NCBI GenBank assembly: GCA_035294245.1
Contig: DATGLG010000004.1
Location: forward strand, 248,001-312,000
Origin: DATGLG01 sp035294245
GTDB taxonomy: Bacteria; Pseudomonadota; Alphaproteobacteria; JACZXZ01
Length of the DNA: 64,000 nt
Direction of reading: 5' to 3'
Shown: in pieces, positions 34,309 through 42,315 of the stretch
Position numbering within the stretch: the stretch's first letter is position 1
How the letters are laid out: each line of letters opens with the position of its first letter
Position numbers and translations under genes: made by a program
Notes under the pieces: generated by a model
Database searches by the model: none
Seen by the model: the letters and a program-made list of their open reading frames with translations, nothing else
What the model was told of the DNA's origin: nothing

Positions 34309-35658
34309 ATGGAAACGGTGCTGGTGGGCGGGCGGCTGATCGACGGCAGCGGTCGTGACCCTGTGGCCGAGGCGGACATCGTGATCGTCGACGGGATTAT
34401 CCGGGCGGCCGAGCGCAACGGCCGCCGGCATGCGTCGAAGGACGCCTGCAGGCTTGATCTCGAAGGCCGCGTCGTCATGCCCGGCCTCATCGATTGCCAT
34501 ACCCACCTGACCTATCACGCCGAGAAGCCCGATGTGTGGCGGCTCGATTTCGACGAAAGCGTCGAGCTCAATACGCTCTATGCCGCCCGCAATGCGCGTG
34601 CAATCCTCGCGATGGGCTTCACCACGATCGGCGATGGTGGTTGTCGCGGCTTCATTGGCCCGGCCATTCGCGACGCGGTGACGCGCAGCCTCATTCCCGG
34701 GCCGAGGGTGGTCGCGGCCGGGCCAATCCTTTGCGGGCCGGCGGGGTTGCTCGACGGTACGCCGCCCTGGATGCGGCTGGAGAGCGACGCAGCTCTTGGA
34801 ACTGTGGTGAGCGGCCCCGAGGAGGTTCGCTGCGCCGTCCGCGCACAGATCAAGGGCGGCGTCGACTGGATCAAGGTCGCGGCGAGCGGCGTCGCGGGCT
34901 CGCCGTTCAGCGCCGCCGAAATCGAGGATCTCGATCGCGACGAGATCGCCACCGCGGTTCGTGAGGCCGGGAAATACGGCAAGCCCGTGCACGCCCATGC
35001 GCATTCGCGCGCCGGAATCAAGGCGGCCGTCGAGGCGGGCGTGATCTCGCTGCACTCCGGCGAGTTCGCCGGCGACGAGGAGCTCGTGCTCATGCGCGAG
35101 CGCGGCGTGATCTTCAGTCCGACCATCGCCTGGCTTCACGCCCGTTGCCTTCCCGGCACCGGAGCACCACCGAGTGATGCGTTCCTCGACGCGGCGTGGC
35201 GCGCCTATGCGGCGGCCCGCACGGCACTCCTGCGCGCTCGGGAGCTTGGCATCAAGGTCGCGATTGGCACCGATGCCGCTCATCGCTTTCCGCACGCCCC
35301 CGATGGCGTGCTCGAGATGGAGTATTTTGCGGCCCTCGGCTATCCGCCGCTCGAGGTTATCGCGGCGGCGACGTCGATTGCCGCGGCGGCGATCGGCCGA
35401 GGCTCGGAGCTCGGCACGCTTGAGCCGGGCAAGCGGGCCGACCTCCTCGTCCTCGAGCGCGATCCCGTCGACGACATCTCGGTGCTTCGCGACAAGCGCG
35501 CAATCCGCTCGCTCTTCAAGGACGGGCGCGAAGTAGAGCTGTCGCCCGAGCGGGGCCCGATCGGCGCGGCTTTCCGGCCCGCCGAATGGGTGGGCAGGAG
35601 CTTTGCGGAGATACGTCGCGCGGCGCCCGTCCCCGCCACACTCGTCGCGGCGATATGA
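34309..35658 (+). CDS. Metal-dependent amidohydrolase, imidazolonepropionase/prolidase-like (A)
   Basis: A 449-residue amidohydrolase. His64 and His66 in MPGLIDCHTHLTYH bind metal, Lys in KVAASGVAGSP could bridge the metals, His residues follow in PVHAHAHSRAG and SLHSGEF, and the catalytic Asp is in GTDAAHRFPH. The C-terminal strand LEPGKRADLLVLERDPVDDI closes the composite beta-sandwich. The group includes aryl-dipeptidases, Xaa-Pro dipeptidases and imidazolonepropionases. It lies 6 bases after the carbamoylase and overlaps amidohydrolase B by 4 bases. The substrate is not known. Confidence 0.85.
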   Translation: METVLVGGRLIDGSGRDPVAEADIVIVDGIIRAAERNGRRHASKDACRLDLEGRVVMPGLIDCHTHLTYHAEKPDVWRLDFDESVELNTLYAARNARAILAMGFTTIGDGGCRGFIGPAIRDAVTRSLIPGPRVVAAGPILCGPAGLLDGTPPWMRLESDAALGTVVSGPEEVRCAVRAQIKGGVDWIKVAASGVAGSPFSAAEIEDLDRDEIATAVREAGKYGKPVHAHAHSRAGIKAAVEAGVISLHSGEFAGDEELVLMRERGVIFSPTIAWLHARCLPGTGAPPSDAFLDAAWRAYAAARTALLRARELGIKVAIGTDAAHRFPHAPDGVLEMEYFAALGYPPLEVIAAATSIAAAAIGRGSELGTLEPGKRADLLVLERDPVDDISVLRDKRAIRSLFKDGREVELSPERGPIGAAFRPAEWVGRSFAEIRRAAPVPATLVAAI

Positions 35659-36965
35659 GGATGGGCATGGCCATGCGAGAAGAGGATGCGGCGCGGTTGA
35701 GTGCCGGGGCTTCGCGGGCGCGGTTCGTCCACGGCCGCATCATCGACGGGCTTGGCAACGTACCGATCGATGACGGTTTCATCGAGATCGACGGCGCGCG
35801 GATTGTGGCGGTCGGCCCCATGTCGGCGCTGCGGGAGGGCGATGAAGACACTCTGGTCGTCGATGTGGATGGCCGCACCCTTATGCCCGGCCTGATCGAT
35901 TGCCACGCCCACCTCGTCTACAGCGGCTTCCGCAGCCTCGAGGACGTCGATCGCTGTCCGATCGAGACGGCGGCGATCAACGCCGTGATCAACGCCCGCA
36001 AGGTGTTGGAGGCCGGCTACACCATGGTGCGCGACGTTGGCACCATCGCCAATGTGGCGGTTGCCGTGCGCGACGCGGTGACGCAAGGCAAGGTGCCCGG
36101 GCCACGCATCGTGGCCAGCGGCCAGATCATCGGCCCGACCGGGGGTCTCGGCGATACGCTGCCGCCCCATTGGGAGCGTAAATGGGGAGGCCTCGGCGTT
36201 CTTGTCGACGGCGCCGATGCCGTCCGCAAGGTCGTGCGCCGGCAGATTCGCAACGGCGTCGACAACATCAAGCTCGCGGCCAGCGGCGTCGAGGTGGGCC
36301 CCTACGCCTATACCTGGATGACGACCTTCTCCGAAGAGGAGGTGCGCGTTGCGATCGAGGAGGCCCATCGCTGGGGCCGAACGGTGGCGATCCACGCCCA
36401 GTCATATGATGCGGTGAAATTCGCGCTGCGTGCGGGCGTCGACACGGTCGAGCATGGCACGCGGATGGACGACGAGGCGATCGCGTTGTTCAGGACCTCG
36501 AACAGCATTCTCGTGCCCACGCTGTGCACGCTTTTTAGCGTGCTGGAGCTTGGCGAGAAGCTCAATCTGCTGCCGAAGCAGCGCGAGGAGATGGCGGTCA
36601 ACGAGCCGCTTTGGCTCGACAGCGTGCGCCGCGCCCATGCCGCCGGCATCCCGATCGCGGCGGGGGGCGACCTCGGCAACCGCTTTCCTCACGGCTCGAA
36701 CGCAAGGGAACTCGACTACCTCGTGCGCGCCGGGCTTTCGCCTCTTGAGGCGATCCAGGCCGCGACCGGGAACGCCGCTCGCGCACTCAGGCGCGAAAGC
36801 ATCGCCGGGGCTCTCGCGGCGGGGCGCATGGCGGATTTGCTGGTGGTCGACGGCGATCCGCTTGCCGAGATCGCCATCCTGCAGGACGCTGATAGATTGG
36901 CGCTTATCCTCAAGGACGGTCGCGCGGTCGCCGGCCGGCTCACCGTCGGGTTGCGAGCCGCTTAG
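35655..36965 (+). CDS. Metal-dependent amidohydrolase, imidazolonepropionase/prolidase-like (B)
   Basis: A 436-residue paralogue of amidohydrolase A. HxH is in MPGLIDCHAHLVYSG, Lys in IKLAASGVEVGPYAYTW, His in TVAIHAQSYD and DTVEHGTRMDDEA, and the catalytic Asp in GGDLGNRFPHG. LAAGRMADLLVVDGDPLAEI ends the beta-sandwich. ATG 35655 overlaps the stop of gene A (ATGA), indicating coupling. Several ATGs follow in frame (35661, 35667, 35673), so the exact start is uncertain. The two tandem paralogues may form a heteromer or act on successive substrates. Confidence 0.85.
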   Translation: MRMGMAMREEDAARLSAGASRARFVHGRIIDGLGNVPIDDGFIEIDGARIVAVGPMSALREGDEDTLVVDVDGRTLMPGLIDCHAHLVYSGFRSLEDVDRCPIETAAINAVINARKVLEAGYTMVRDVGTIANVAVAVRDAVTQGKVPGPRIVASGQIIGPTGGLGDTLPPHWERKWGGLGVLVDGADAVRKVVRRQIRNGVDNIKLAASGVEVGPYAYTWMTTFSEEEVRVAIEEAHRWGRTVAIHAQSYDAVKFALRAGVDTVEHGTRMDDEAIALFRTSNSILVPTLCTLFSVLELGEKLNLLPKQREEMAVNEPLWLDSVRRAHAAGIPIAAGGDLGNRFPHGSNARELDYLVRAGLSPLEAIQAATGNAARALRRESIAGALAAGRMADLLVVDGDPLAEIAILQDADRLALILKDGRAVAGRLTVGLRAA

Positions 36966-38359
36966 CGCAGCGCGTGCAGGGCGTCGCCGAGCGGGGTCAA
37001 GCTCGGTGCGTCTTCGATTTTCGAAACTGCCGCGAGAACGCGGTCGACACCGTTATCGGTCAGGCGGCGGCTTGCATTCGAGATGAACTTCTGCCGCAAT
37101 CTCTCGTCCCCGAACGGGCGGCGGGGTCCGCCCAAGACGTCCCGCACCTCAGCAGTGTACCGTGCGCTCTGACGCGTGATGAGCTCCATCCGGCCCGAAT
37201 AGTGCTCGGGAAAGCCCGTGTGCTCGACCGGCGTCCAGCGAACCATCCGTGCCGCCGACAGCAGCCGCTCGTCAAGCGCCGTTCGATCGAAGGTCTCCAC
37301 ATCGAGCTGCCCGTTGAGCAGCCGCGCGGCCAGGCAATAGGGCAGGCTCCATTTTGCCTGGTAGGCGCTCGCCGGGCGCAGCTTTGCCTCCCATGGCTCG
37401 CAGATGAGCGGCGCCTCCTCCCTGGGAACATGGCAGTAGATCGTTTCGACGGCTTCGGCGGCGATGCCTTGGGCAAGGATCGTCTCCAGGCATTCGAGGA
37501 AGGGCTGGATGTAATGGCAGCACGGATAGGCCTTGAAGGCAGCGTCGGGGAGATGCCAGGTCCTGCCCAGATCGTCGATCAGAACGCCGAGCCGTTCCGC
37601 ACATTGTGAAGAGCGCGCATAAGCGCGGTAAAAGCCGAAGCGGCCCTCGAAGACGGTGCCCGGACCACTCATCCCGGCGCGCGCGAGCTCCGCCGCGACG
37701 ATGCCGGCATGCGCCGGCCAGCCGCCATGAATGTGCTTTGCGGTCGAGCCGTTGGCGAGGAACTCGAAGAGGCCGCCCGCCTGGCTGCCGGCAATGCCGA
37801 TCGCGTTGGTCATGGCATCGGGCTCAAGGCCCATGAGCGCGGCCGCGGCGAGCGCTGCGGCGAAGGGGCCGGCGACGGCGGTGACCTGGAAGCCGTAAGG
37901 CTGCAGCGTGCCGGGTGCCGCGAGCCCGAGGCGGATGAACAGCTCCCAGCCGAGCACGATGGCGCTCAGGAGGCGGGCGCCGGTCGCGCTCTCCCGCTCG
38001 GCCGTGGCGAGGGCCGCCGGAACGACCACGGTGCTGCCATGCACGACGGAGGCGATGTGGGTGTCGTCGAACTCGAGCGCGTGAATGAGGGCGCCGTTGA
38101 GCAAGGCCGCCGAGGGTGCCGGCAGGCGCTCCGCAACCCCCAGCCCTGTGCTTTCGCTGCCGCGGCCGAGAGCGAGGACGGCGCGCTCGATCCTCGGGCG
38201 GGTCCTCAGCGCGGAGGCGGCGAGGCCGACACCGAGAGCATCGAGCAGGTGGTCCTTGGCCGCCTTGACCACCAGCTTCGGAATGTCGTCGCTGCGAAGC
38301 GAGCCGGCAAAATCGGCGATGCGTCGTGAGATCGGTCGGCCGTCCGCGGCGGGCGCCAT
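36962..38359 (-). CDS. MmgE/PrpD-family protein
   Basis: A 465-residue protein with the MmgE/PrpD pattern: DHLLDALGVGLAASALRTRP near the N-terminus, LNGALIHALEFDDTHIASVVHGS with the conserved Asp and His, GIAGSQAGGLFEFLANGSTAKHIHGGWPAHAGIVAA, and a C-terminal lid domain. PrpD is 2-methylcitrate dehydratase; other members act on cis-aconitate or unknown substrates. ATG 38359 has GGAGAG upstream. It is 27 bases after hydantoinase copy 2 on the same strand, suggesting a shared transcript. The stop overlaps that of the convergent amidohydrolase B by 4 bases. Its role here is unknown. Confidence 0.88.
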   Translation of the reverse strand: MAPAADGRPISRRIADFAGSLRSDDIPKLVVKAAKDHLLDALGVGLAASALRTRPRIERAVLALGRGSESTGLGVAERLPAPSAALLNGALIHALEFDDTHIASVVHGSTVVVPAALATAERESATGARLLSAIVLGWELFIRLGLAAPGTLQPYGFQVTAVAGPFAAALAAAALMGLEPDAMTNAIGIAGSQAGGLFEFLANGSTAKHIHGGWPAHAGIVAAELARAGMSGPGTVFEGRFGFYRAYARSSQCAERLGVLIDDLGRTWHLPDAAFKAYPCCHYIQPFLECLETILAQGIAAEAVETIYCHVPREEAPLICEPWEAKLRPASAYQAKWSLPYCLAARLLNGQLDVETFDRTALDERLLSAARMVRWTPVEHTGFPEHYSGRMELITRQSARYTAEVRDVLGGPRRPFGDERLRQKFISNASRRLTDNGVDRVLAAVSKIEDAPSLTPLGDALHALR

Positions 38360-38386
38360 TCCACTCTCCAATATCTTCGCCCAAGC

Positions 38387-39757
38387 CTAATTGGCGCTGA
38401 GCGGCCGCTTGAGGAATTGGCCGTGCCCCGCGGGCCCGACGATCTTTCCGTCACGCATGACGACGGTGCCGCGCACGATGGTCGTGACCGGCCAGCCCTT
38501 GAGGCTCCAGCCTTCATAGAGGCTGTAGTCCGCGTAGGAGCCGAGCTCGTCGGCCCGCACCACCCGAGTCTTGTCGATGTCGACGATGGTGAGGTCGGCA
38601 TCCGCGCCGACGAATATGTCGCCCTTGCGCTTGTCGAGCCCGAAGATGCGCGCCGGATTGGTGCCGAGAAGCCGGGCGATCTGCGGCAGGGTGAGCCGGC
38701 CCTTGTGGTAGCCCTCGCTCAGCAGCACCGGCAGGATGGTAGCCGTGCCCGGGAAGCCCTGGGAAGCCTGCCAGATATTCTTCTCTTTCGTCGCTCGCTT
38801 GCGCGCAACGTGATCCGCGCCGACGACCTCGATGGTGCCATCGGCGAGCGCCTCCCAAAGGGCGTCGACGTCCTCTTGAGCGCGGAACGGCGGATTGGCC
38901 TTGCCGATCGTGCCCGCGTCCGATTCCATCGTGTGCGTGAGGTATTGCGGGCAGGTCTCGACGTGGACGCGCGGGTAGCGCCGGCGATAGTGGCGGATCT
39001 CGTCAAGGGCAAGCTTGCTGCTCGTATGGACGAAGTAGACCGGGCAACCCGCCTGCTCGGCGTAGTACATTGCGCGCAGCGTGTCGATGGATTCTGTTAT
39101 CGGCGGCTTGGCCAGGCTCCAATCCTTGAGCGTGTCCCGTCCCTCGCTCTGGAATTTGAGACGATATCGCCGCACGAGCTCGATGTTCTCGGGGTGGATG
39201 GCGAGCATCGCCTGGGGGTAGCGCGCGATCTTCTGCATCAGCTCGTACATGAAGCCGTCATCGGTGCCCGTGAGTCCGAGATAGAGTCCCTCGTCGCCCT
39301 TGAAATTGGTGAAATACTTGAACGAGGTGACGCCGAGCTCCTCGATATAGAGGCCAAGCTCGGCCATGTGCGCCTCGGTGCCCATGCCGAAATGGAATCC
39401 GAAATCGATGAAGGCGCGCGCTTCCGCCGCCGCCCGCTCCTTGACGAAAGTCTCGCTGTAGGGCGCGCTGTTGAGGAAATGGCCGAGCACGCTGGTGAAA
39501 CCGCCCTGCGTGGCATAGACGGTCTCGGTGGTGTATTCCGTGATCCTCTCGGCGATCCCCCAATGAAGGTGTGCGTCAATTAGCCCGGGGAACACATGAT
39601 GGCCGGCGGCATCGATCGTCTCGCGCGCCGGTGCCGCATGCCGGCCCGGCTCAAGGATCGCCGCAATCCGACCTTCTGCGATCCCGATATCGGCGCGCAG
39701 GACGCCGAGATCGGGGAACACCACTGTGCCATTCTTGACGATGCAATCGAAGCTCAT
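38387..39757 (-). CDS. Dihydropyrimidinase/hydantoinase-type amidohydrolase, copy 2
   Basis: A 456-residue close paralogue of copy 1; long stretches are identical, for example GDEGLYLGLTG and FPGTATILP. The metal ligands are again complete: His63 and His65 (DAHLH), the Lys in SFKYFTNFKG, His in AIHPEN and FVHTS, and Asp in GADHVARK. GGGGGAG precedes ATG 39757. It is encoded toward the MmgE/PrpD gene. Conservation of active-site text suggests the same reaction as copy 1. Separate promoters and partners imply different regulation or ring substrate. Confidence 0.88.
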   Translation of the reverse strand: MSFDCIVKNGTVVFPDLGVLRADIGIAEGRIAAILEPGRHAAPARETIDAAGHHVFPGLIDAHLHWGIAERITEYTTETVYATQGGFTSVLGHFLNSAPYSETFVKERAAAEARAFIDFGFHFGMGTEAHMAELGLYIEELGVTSFKYFTNFKGDEGLYLGLTGTDDGFMYELMQKIARYPQAMLAIHPENIELVRRYRLKFQSEGRDTLKDWSLAKPPITESIDTLRAMYYAEQAGCPVYFVHTSSKLALDEIRHYRRRYPRVHVETCPQYLTHTMESDAGTIGKANPPFRAQEDVDALWEALADGTIEVVGADHVARKRATKEKNIWQASQGFPGTATILPVLLSEGYHKGRLTLPQIARLLGTNPARIFGLDKRKGDIFVGADADLTIVDIDKTRVVRADELGSYADYSLYEGWSLKGWPVTTIVRGTVVMRDGKIVGPAGHGQFLKRPLSAN

Positions 39758-39944
39758 GCTCCCCCCTTTAATGTGATGTCGCGTCGCGTGATTTGAGCGG
39801 TACCGTGCCGCGCGCCAGCATTCGCGGATCGCCAAACAGCTTGGATTGAGTCACGGCGCGGCCGCCGGGCCCGACGCCTGGTCCGAGTGCGTCGATCAAT
39901 GGGTCTCGCTTTGCGCTTGACAAAAACCCCCCTGCTTCGCACTC

Positions 39945-39956
39945 TTTCAATTGAAA
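39945..39956. promoter_or_regulatory. Perfect palindrome TTTCAATTGAAA, candidate operator
   Basis: A 12-base perfect palindrome lies in the AT-rich part of the divergent region. IclR-family operators are often A/T-rich short palindromes, and an IclR gene lies in this cluster. The link to a specific regulator is inference. Confidence 0.35.
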
Positions 39957-40073
39957 TATACGTAAAACAAAATATTCAACAGGGATTTGTGCAGGCAGGT
40001 GCGAGTCCGAAAACTCGTTCGGCTAAGGGTCGGTCACCCGATATGCGCGCTCGCGCGCTCGGACGCGAGGATT

Positions 40074-40101
40074 TGCGCCCTGTCTGGGAGTGCAGGGCGC
40101 A
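40074..40101 (+). promoter_or_regulatory. Stable hairpin in the predicted liv leader
   Basis: TGCGCCCTG (40074-40082) and CAGGGCGCA (40093-40101) form a perfect 9-bp stem with a 10-base loop, about 110 bases before livK. Just upstream, at about 40003-40023, CGAGT/ACTCG and CCGAA/TTCGG pairings overlap and exclude each other. Together these could form a regulated leader. No known riboswitch class was recognised and no U-tract follows. Confidence 0.35.
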
Positions 40102-40213
40102 GCATGCCGTCGCGCTGGTTCAGCCGAGCTTCGATGGACGCGGTTGCCGGTGGAGGAGGGCATAGGATGAGAAATCGGCATCCCCTACCGGCGAATGAAC
40201 AGGAGGAAGCGAC

Positions 40214-41404
40214 ATGATGGGATGGCGGACGACATTGGTCGCAATCGGAACGGTTCTCGCAGGAAGTGCCCTTGCGGGGATGGGCGCGCAGGCCCAGGAG
40301 GTGCCGGGCGTCACCAAGGACCAGATCAAGATCGGCTCGTTCGGCTCGCTGACCGGCCCGACTTACCTGTACGGCAAGCTGACGATGAACGGCGTGGATG
40401 CCGTCTTCGCCAAAGTCAACGAGGAGGGTGGGGTCAACGGCCGCAAGCTCGTGCTGGTGCGCGAGGACGACCGGTGCGACCCTGCCACGGCCATTGCGGC
40501 GGTGAAGAGGCTCGTCTTCGAGGACAAGGTGTTCGCCATCATCGGTGGAGGCTGCTCGAACGCAGCGCTCGCCGCCAGGCCCGAGGTCATCAAGGACGAG
40601 ATTCCCTTCAACGTCTTCGCCTCCGTCGCCGACGGGATCAGCGATCCGGTCAGCAAGTATATCTACACGACGATGACCACCTCCTCGATCGAGAGCCGGG
40701 CTCAGCTCCAATATGCGATCGAGCACAAGGCCAAGACGATTGCCGTGGTCTCCCAGCATGACGCCTGGGGCCAGTCGCGCTACACGCCGCTCATGGAGGA
40801 TTTCAAGAAGCGCGGCCTCAAGCCTGCGCTCGATCTCGAGATGACGGTCGACGACAACGACGCCACCACGCAGGCGCTCAAGATTGCTCAGGCGAAGGCC
40901 GACGCGATCATCATGGTGCTCTACGCAAAGCCCGGCGCCGTGCTGGTGCGCGCGCTCAATAAGCTCGGCCAGAGCCCGATGCTGATCGGCCAGACTGGCA
41001 TTGCCGATCCCGTCGCCTTCGCCAAGGAGGTCGATATTCCCGGCGCCACCGACAAGTTCGTGACGCCGGCCGCCGTGCGCTACGCGCCCACGGATCCCGA
41101 GGTCAAGGACTGGGTGGAGCGCATCAAGAAGATGTTCCCCAACGACAATCTCTCGGTCTTCAATTTGATGGGAATCGGCGCCGGCGAGGTGTTGGTCGCG
41201 GCGCTCAAGAAGGCCGGTCCCGACCTGACCCGCGACAAGTTCCTCGAGGCCATGTCGCATATCCACGTCAAGACAGACACCTATGCCGGGGAGATCGTCT
41301 GCAACGACCCGGTCAGTCATCAATGCAATCAGAGCGTGGCCTGGCTCGGCTACAAGGACGGCAAGGCGGTGGCGCTGGGCGTGACTCACCTCCAGCAGAA
41401 TTGA
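40214..41404 (+). CDS. livK: Branched-chain amino-acid-type ABC substrate-binding protein (LivK-like)
   Basis: A 396-residue periplasmic protein of the Peripla_BP_6 family with a Sec signal peptide ending AQAQEVPG. The mature part reads VTKDQIKIGSFGSLTGPTYLYG, KLVLVREDDRCDPATAIAAVKRL and IIGGGCSNAALAAR. LivK-like proteins in catabolic clusters often bind amides, ureides or aromatic acids rather than leucine. It starts with ATG after AGGAGGA and heads an operon with two permeases, two ATPases and HyuA/HyuB, so its ligand is probably the hydantoin-like substrate. Confidence 0.9.
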   Translation: MMGWRTTLVAIGTVLAGSALAGMGAQAQEVPGVTKDQIKIGSFGSLTGPTYLYGKLTMNGVDAVFAKVNEEGGVNGRKLVLVREDDRCDPATAIAAVKRLVFEDKVFAIIGGGCSNAALAARPEVIKDEIPFNVFASVADGISDPVSKYIYTTMTTSSIESRAQLQYAIEHKAKTIAVVSQHDAWGQSRYTPLMEDFKKRGLKPALDLEMTVDDNDATTQALKIAQAKADAIIMVLYAKPGAVLVRALNKLGQSPMLIGQTGIADPVAFAKEVDIPGATDKFVTPAAVRYAPTDPEVKDWVERIKKMFPNDNLSVFNLMGIGAGEVLVAALKKAGPDLTRDKFLEAMSHIHVKTDTYAGEIVCNDPVSHQCNQSVAWLGYKDGKAVALGVTHLQQN

Positions 41405-41432
41405 TCAGAGGCGCGCGCGAAGGCCGACCGAC

Positions 41433-42314
41433 ATGATGGTGTTCGGCTACCTTCTCGCTACCGGCATCACCACGGGGGCGCTCTATGCCCTCGTGGCGAT
41501 CGGAATCACCATCGTCTACAAGGCGACCCGGGCGGTGAACTTCGCGCATGGCGATCTGTTCATGATATGCGGGTTCATCGCCTATACCTTCCACGTGATG
41601 TGGGGCCTGCCCTACGTCGCATCGCTGGTGCTTGCGGTGATTGCCGGGTTCGCGATCGGCGCCGTATCCGAGCGGATCTCCTTCCGCCCCGCTATCGGGC
41701 ACGGCATCGCCAGCGTATTGCTCACGACGATCGGGCTCTCCTTCGTACTCAAGGGCATCGCGCGCGCGATCTGGGGCGGGAAGGGGGATTTCATCCCGTT
41801 CCCGCCGCTCGTCCATTCGCCGCCGATATCCTTCGCCGACATCCTCGTGCCGCCGCAGCAACTCGTCGTCCTCGCCGGCGCCATTGTGGTGATGCTGCTG
41901 TTCGCGGTCTTCTTCAAGTTCACCCAGCTCGGGCGGATGATGCAGGCCACCGCCGACAATCCCAAGGCCGCGAAGCTCGTCGGCATTCGGACCGGCAGAG
42001 TCTATATGTACACCTTCGCCGTCGGGACCGCGGTGGCCGGCTCCGCCGCCGTGCTGATGGCGCCGATCACGCTCCTCTATCCGGATATCGGGTTCGTGCT
42101 GTTCATCAAGGCGTTTGCCGCGGCCGTCCTCGGCGGGCTCACGAGCCTCCCGGGCGCCGTCCTGGGCGGATTCATGATCGGCCTCATCGAGGCGTTCTCC
42201 GGCGGCTATATCAGCACGAATCTCCAAGACGTCTCCTCGTACATCGTCATCATGCTGGTGCTCATCTTCCTCCCGAACGGATTGCTCGGCGGCGCTGCGT
42301 TGCGAAGGGTTTGA
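41433..42314 (+). CDS. livH: Branched-chain amino-acid-type ABC permease (LivH-like)
   Basis: A 293-residue hydrophobic protein with about eight membrane helices. LLATGITTGALYALVAIGITIVYK and TRAVNFAHGDLFMICGFIAY open the protein, and MQATADNPKAAKLVGI is the cytoplasmic loop that contacts the ATPase. SLPGAVLGGFMIGLIEAF ends the domain. It is the first permease of the liv set and lies 28 bases after livK. Confidence 0.92.
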   Translation: MMVFGYLLATGITTGALYALVAIGITIVYKATRAVNFAHGDLFMICGFIAYTFHVMWGLPYVASLVLAVIAGFAIGAVSERISFRPAIGHGIASVLLTTIGLSFVLKGIARAIWGGKGDFIPFPPLVHSPPISFADILVPPQQLVVLAGAIVVMLLFAVFFKFTQLGRMMQATADNPKAAKLVGIRTGRVYMYTFAVGTAVAGSAAVLMAPITLLYPDIGFVLFIKAFAAAVLGGLTSLPGAVLGGFMIGLIEAFSGGYISTNLQDVSSYIVIMLVLIFLPNGLLGGAALRRV

Positions 42315-42315
42315 T

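Larger units (their letters stand above)
39758..40213. other. Divergent intergenic region upstream of hydantoinase copy 2 and the liv operon
   Basis: A 456-base stretch without a credible gene. It contains an AT-rich segment (about 39941-39985), a perfect palindrome at 39945-39956, a TTGACA hexamer at 39917-39922 without a clear -10, and, toward livK, several GC-rich hairpins listed separately. AGGAGGA at 40201-40207 is the livK ribosome-binding site. Confidence 0.5.

Noticed and set aside
32683..35295. An 870-codon open frame on the minus strand.
   Set aside because: It lies opposite the LLM, carbamoylase and amidohydrolase genes, is Arg/His/Asp-rich and matches no family. It is a GC-rich shadow of real genes on the plus strand.
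39917..39922. TTGACA as the -35 of the liv operon.
   Set aside because: No acceptable -10 hexamer occurs 15-19 bases downstream.
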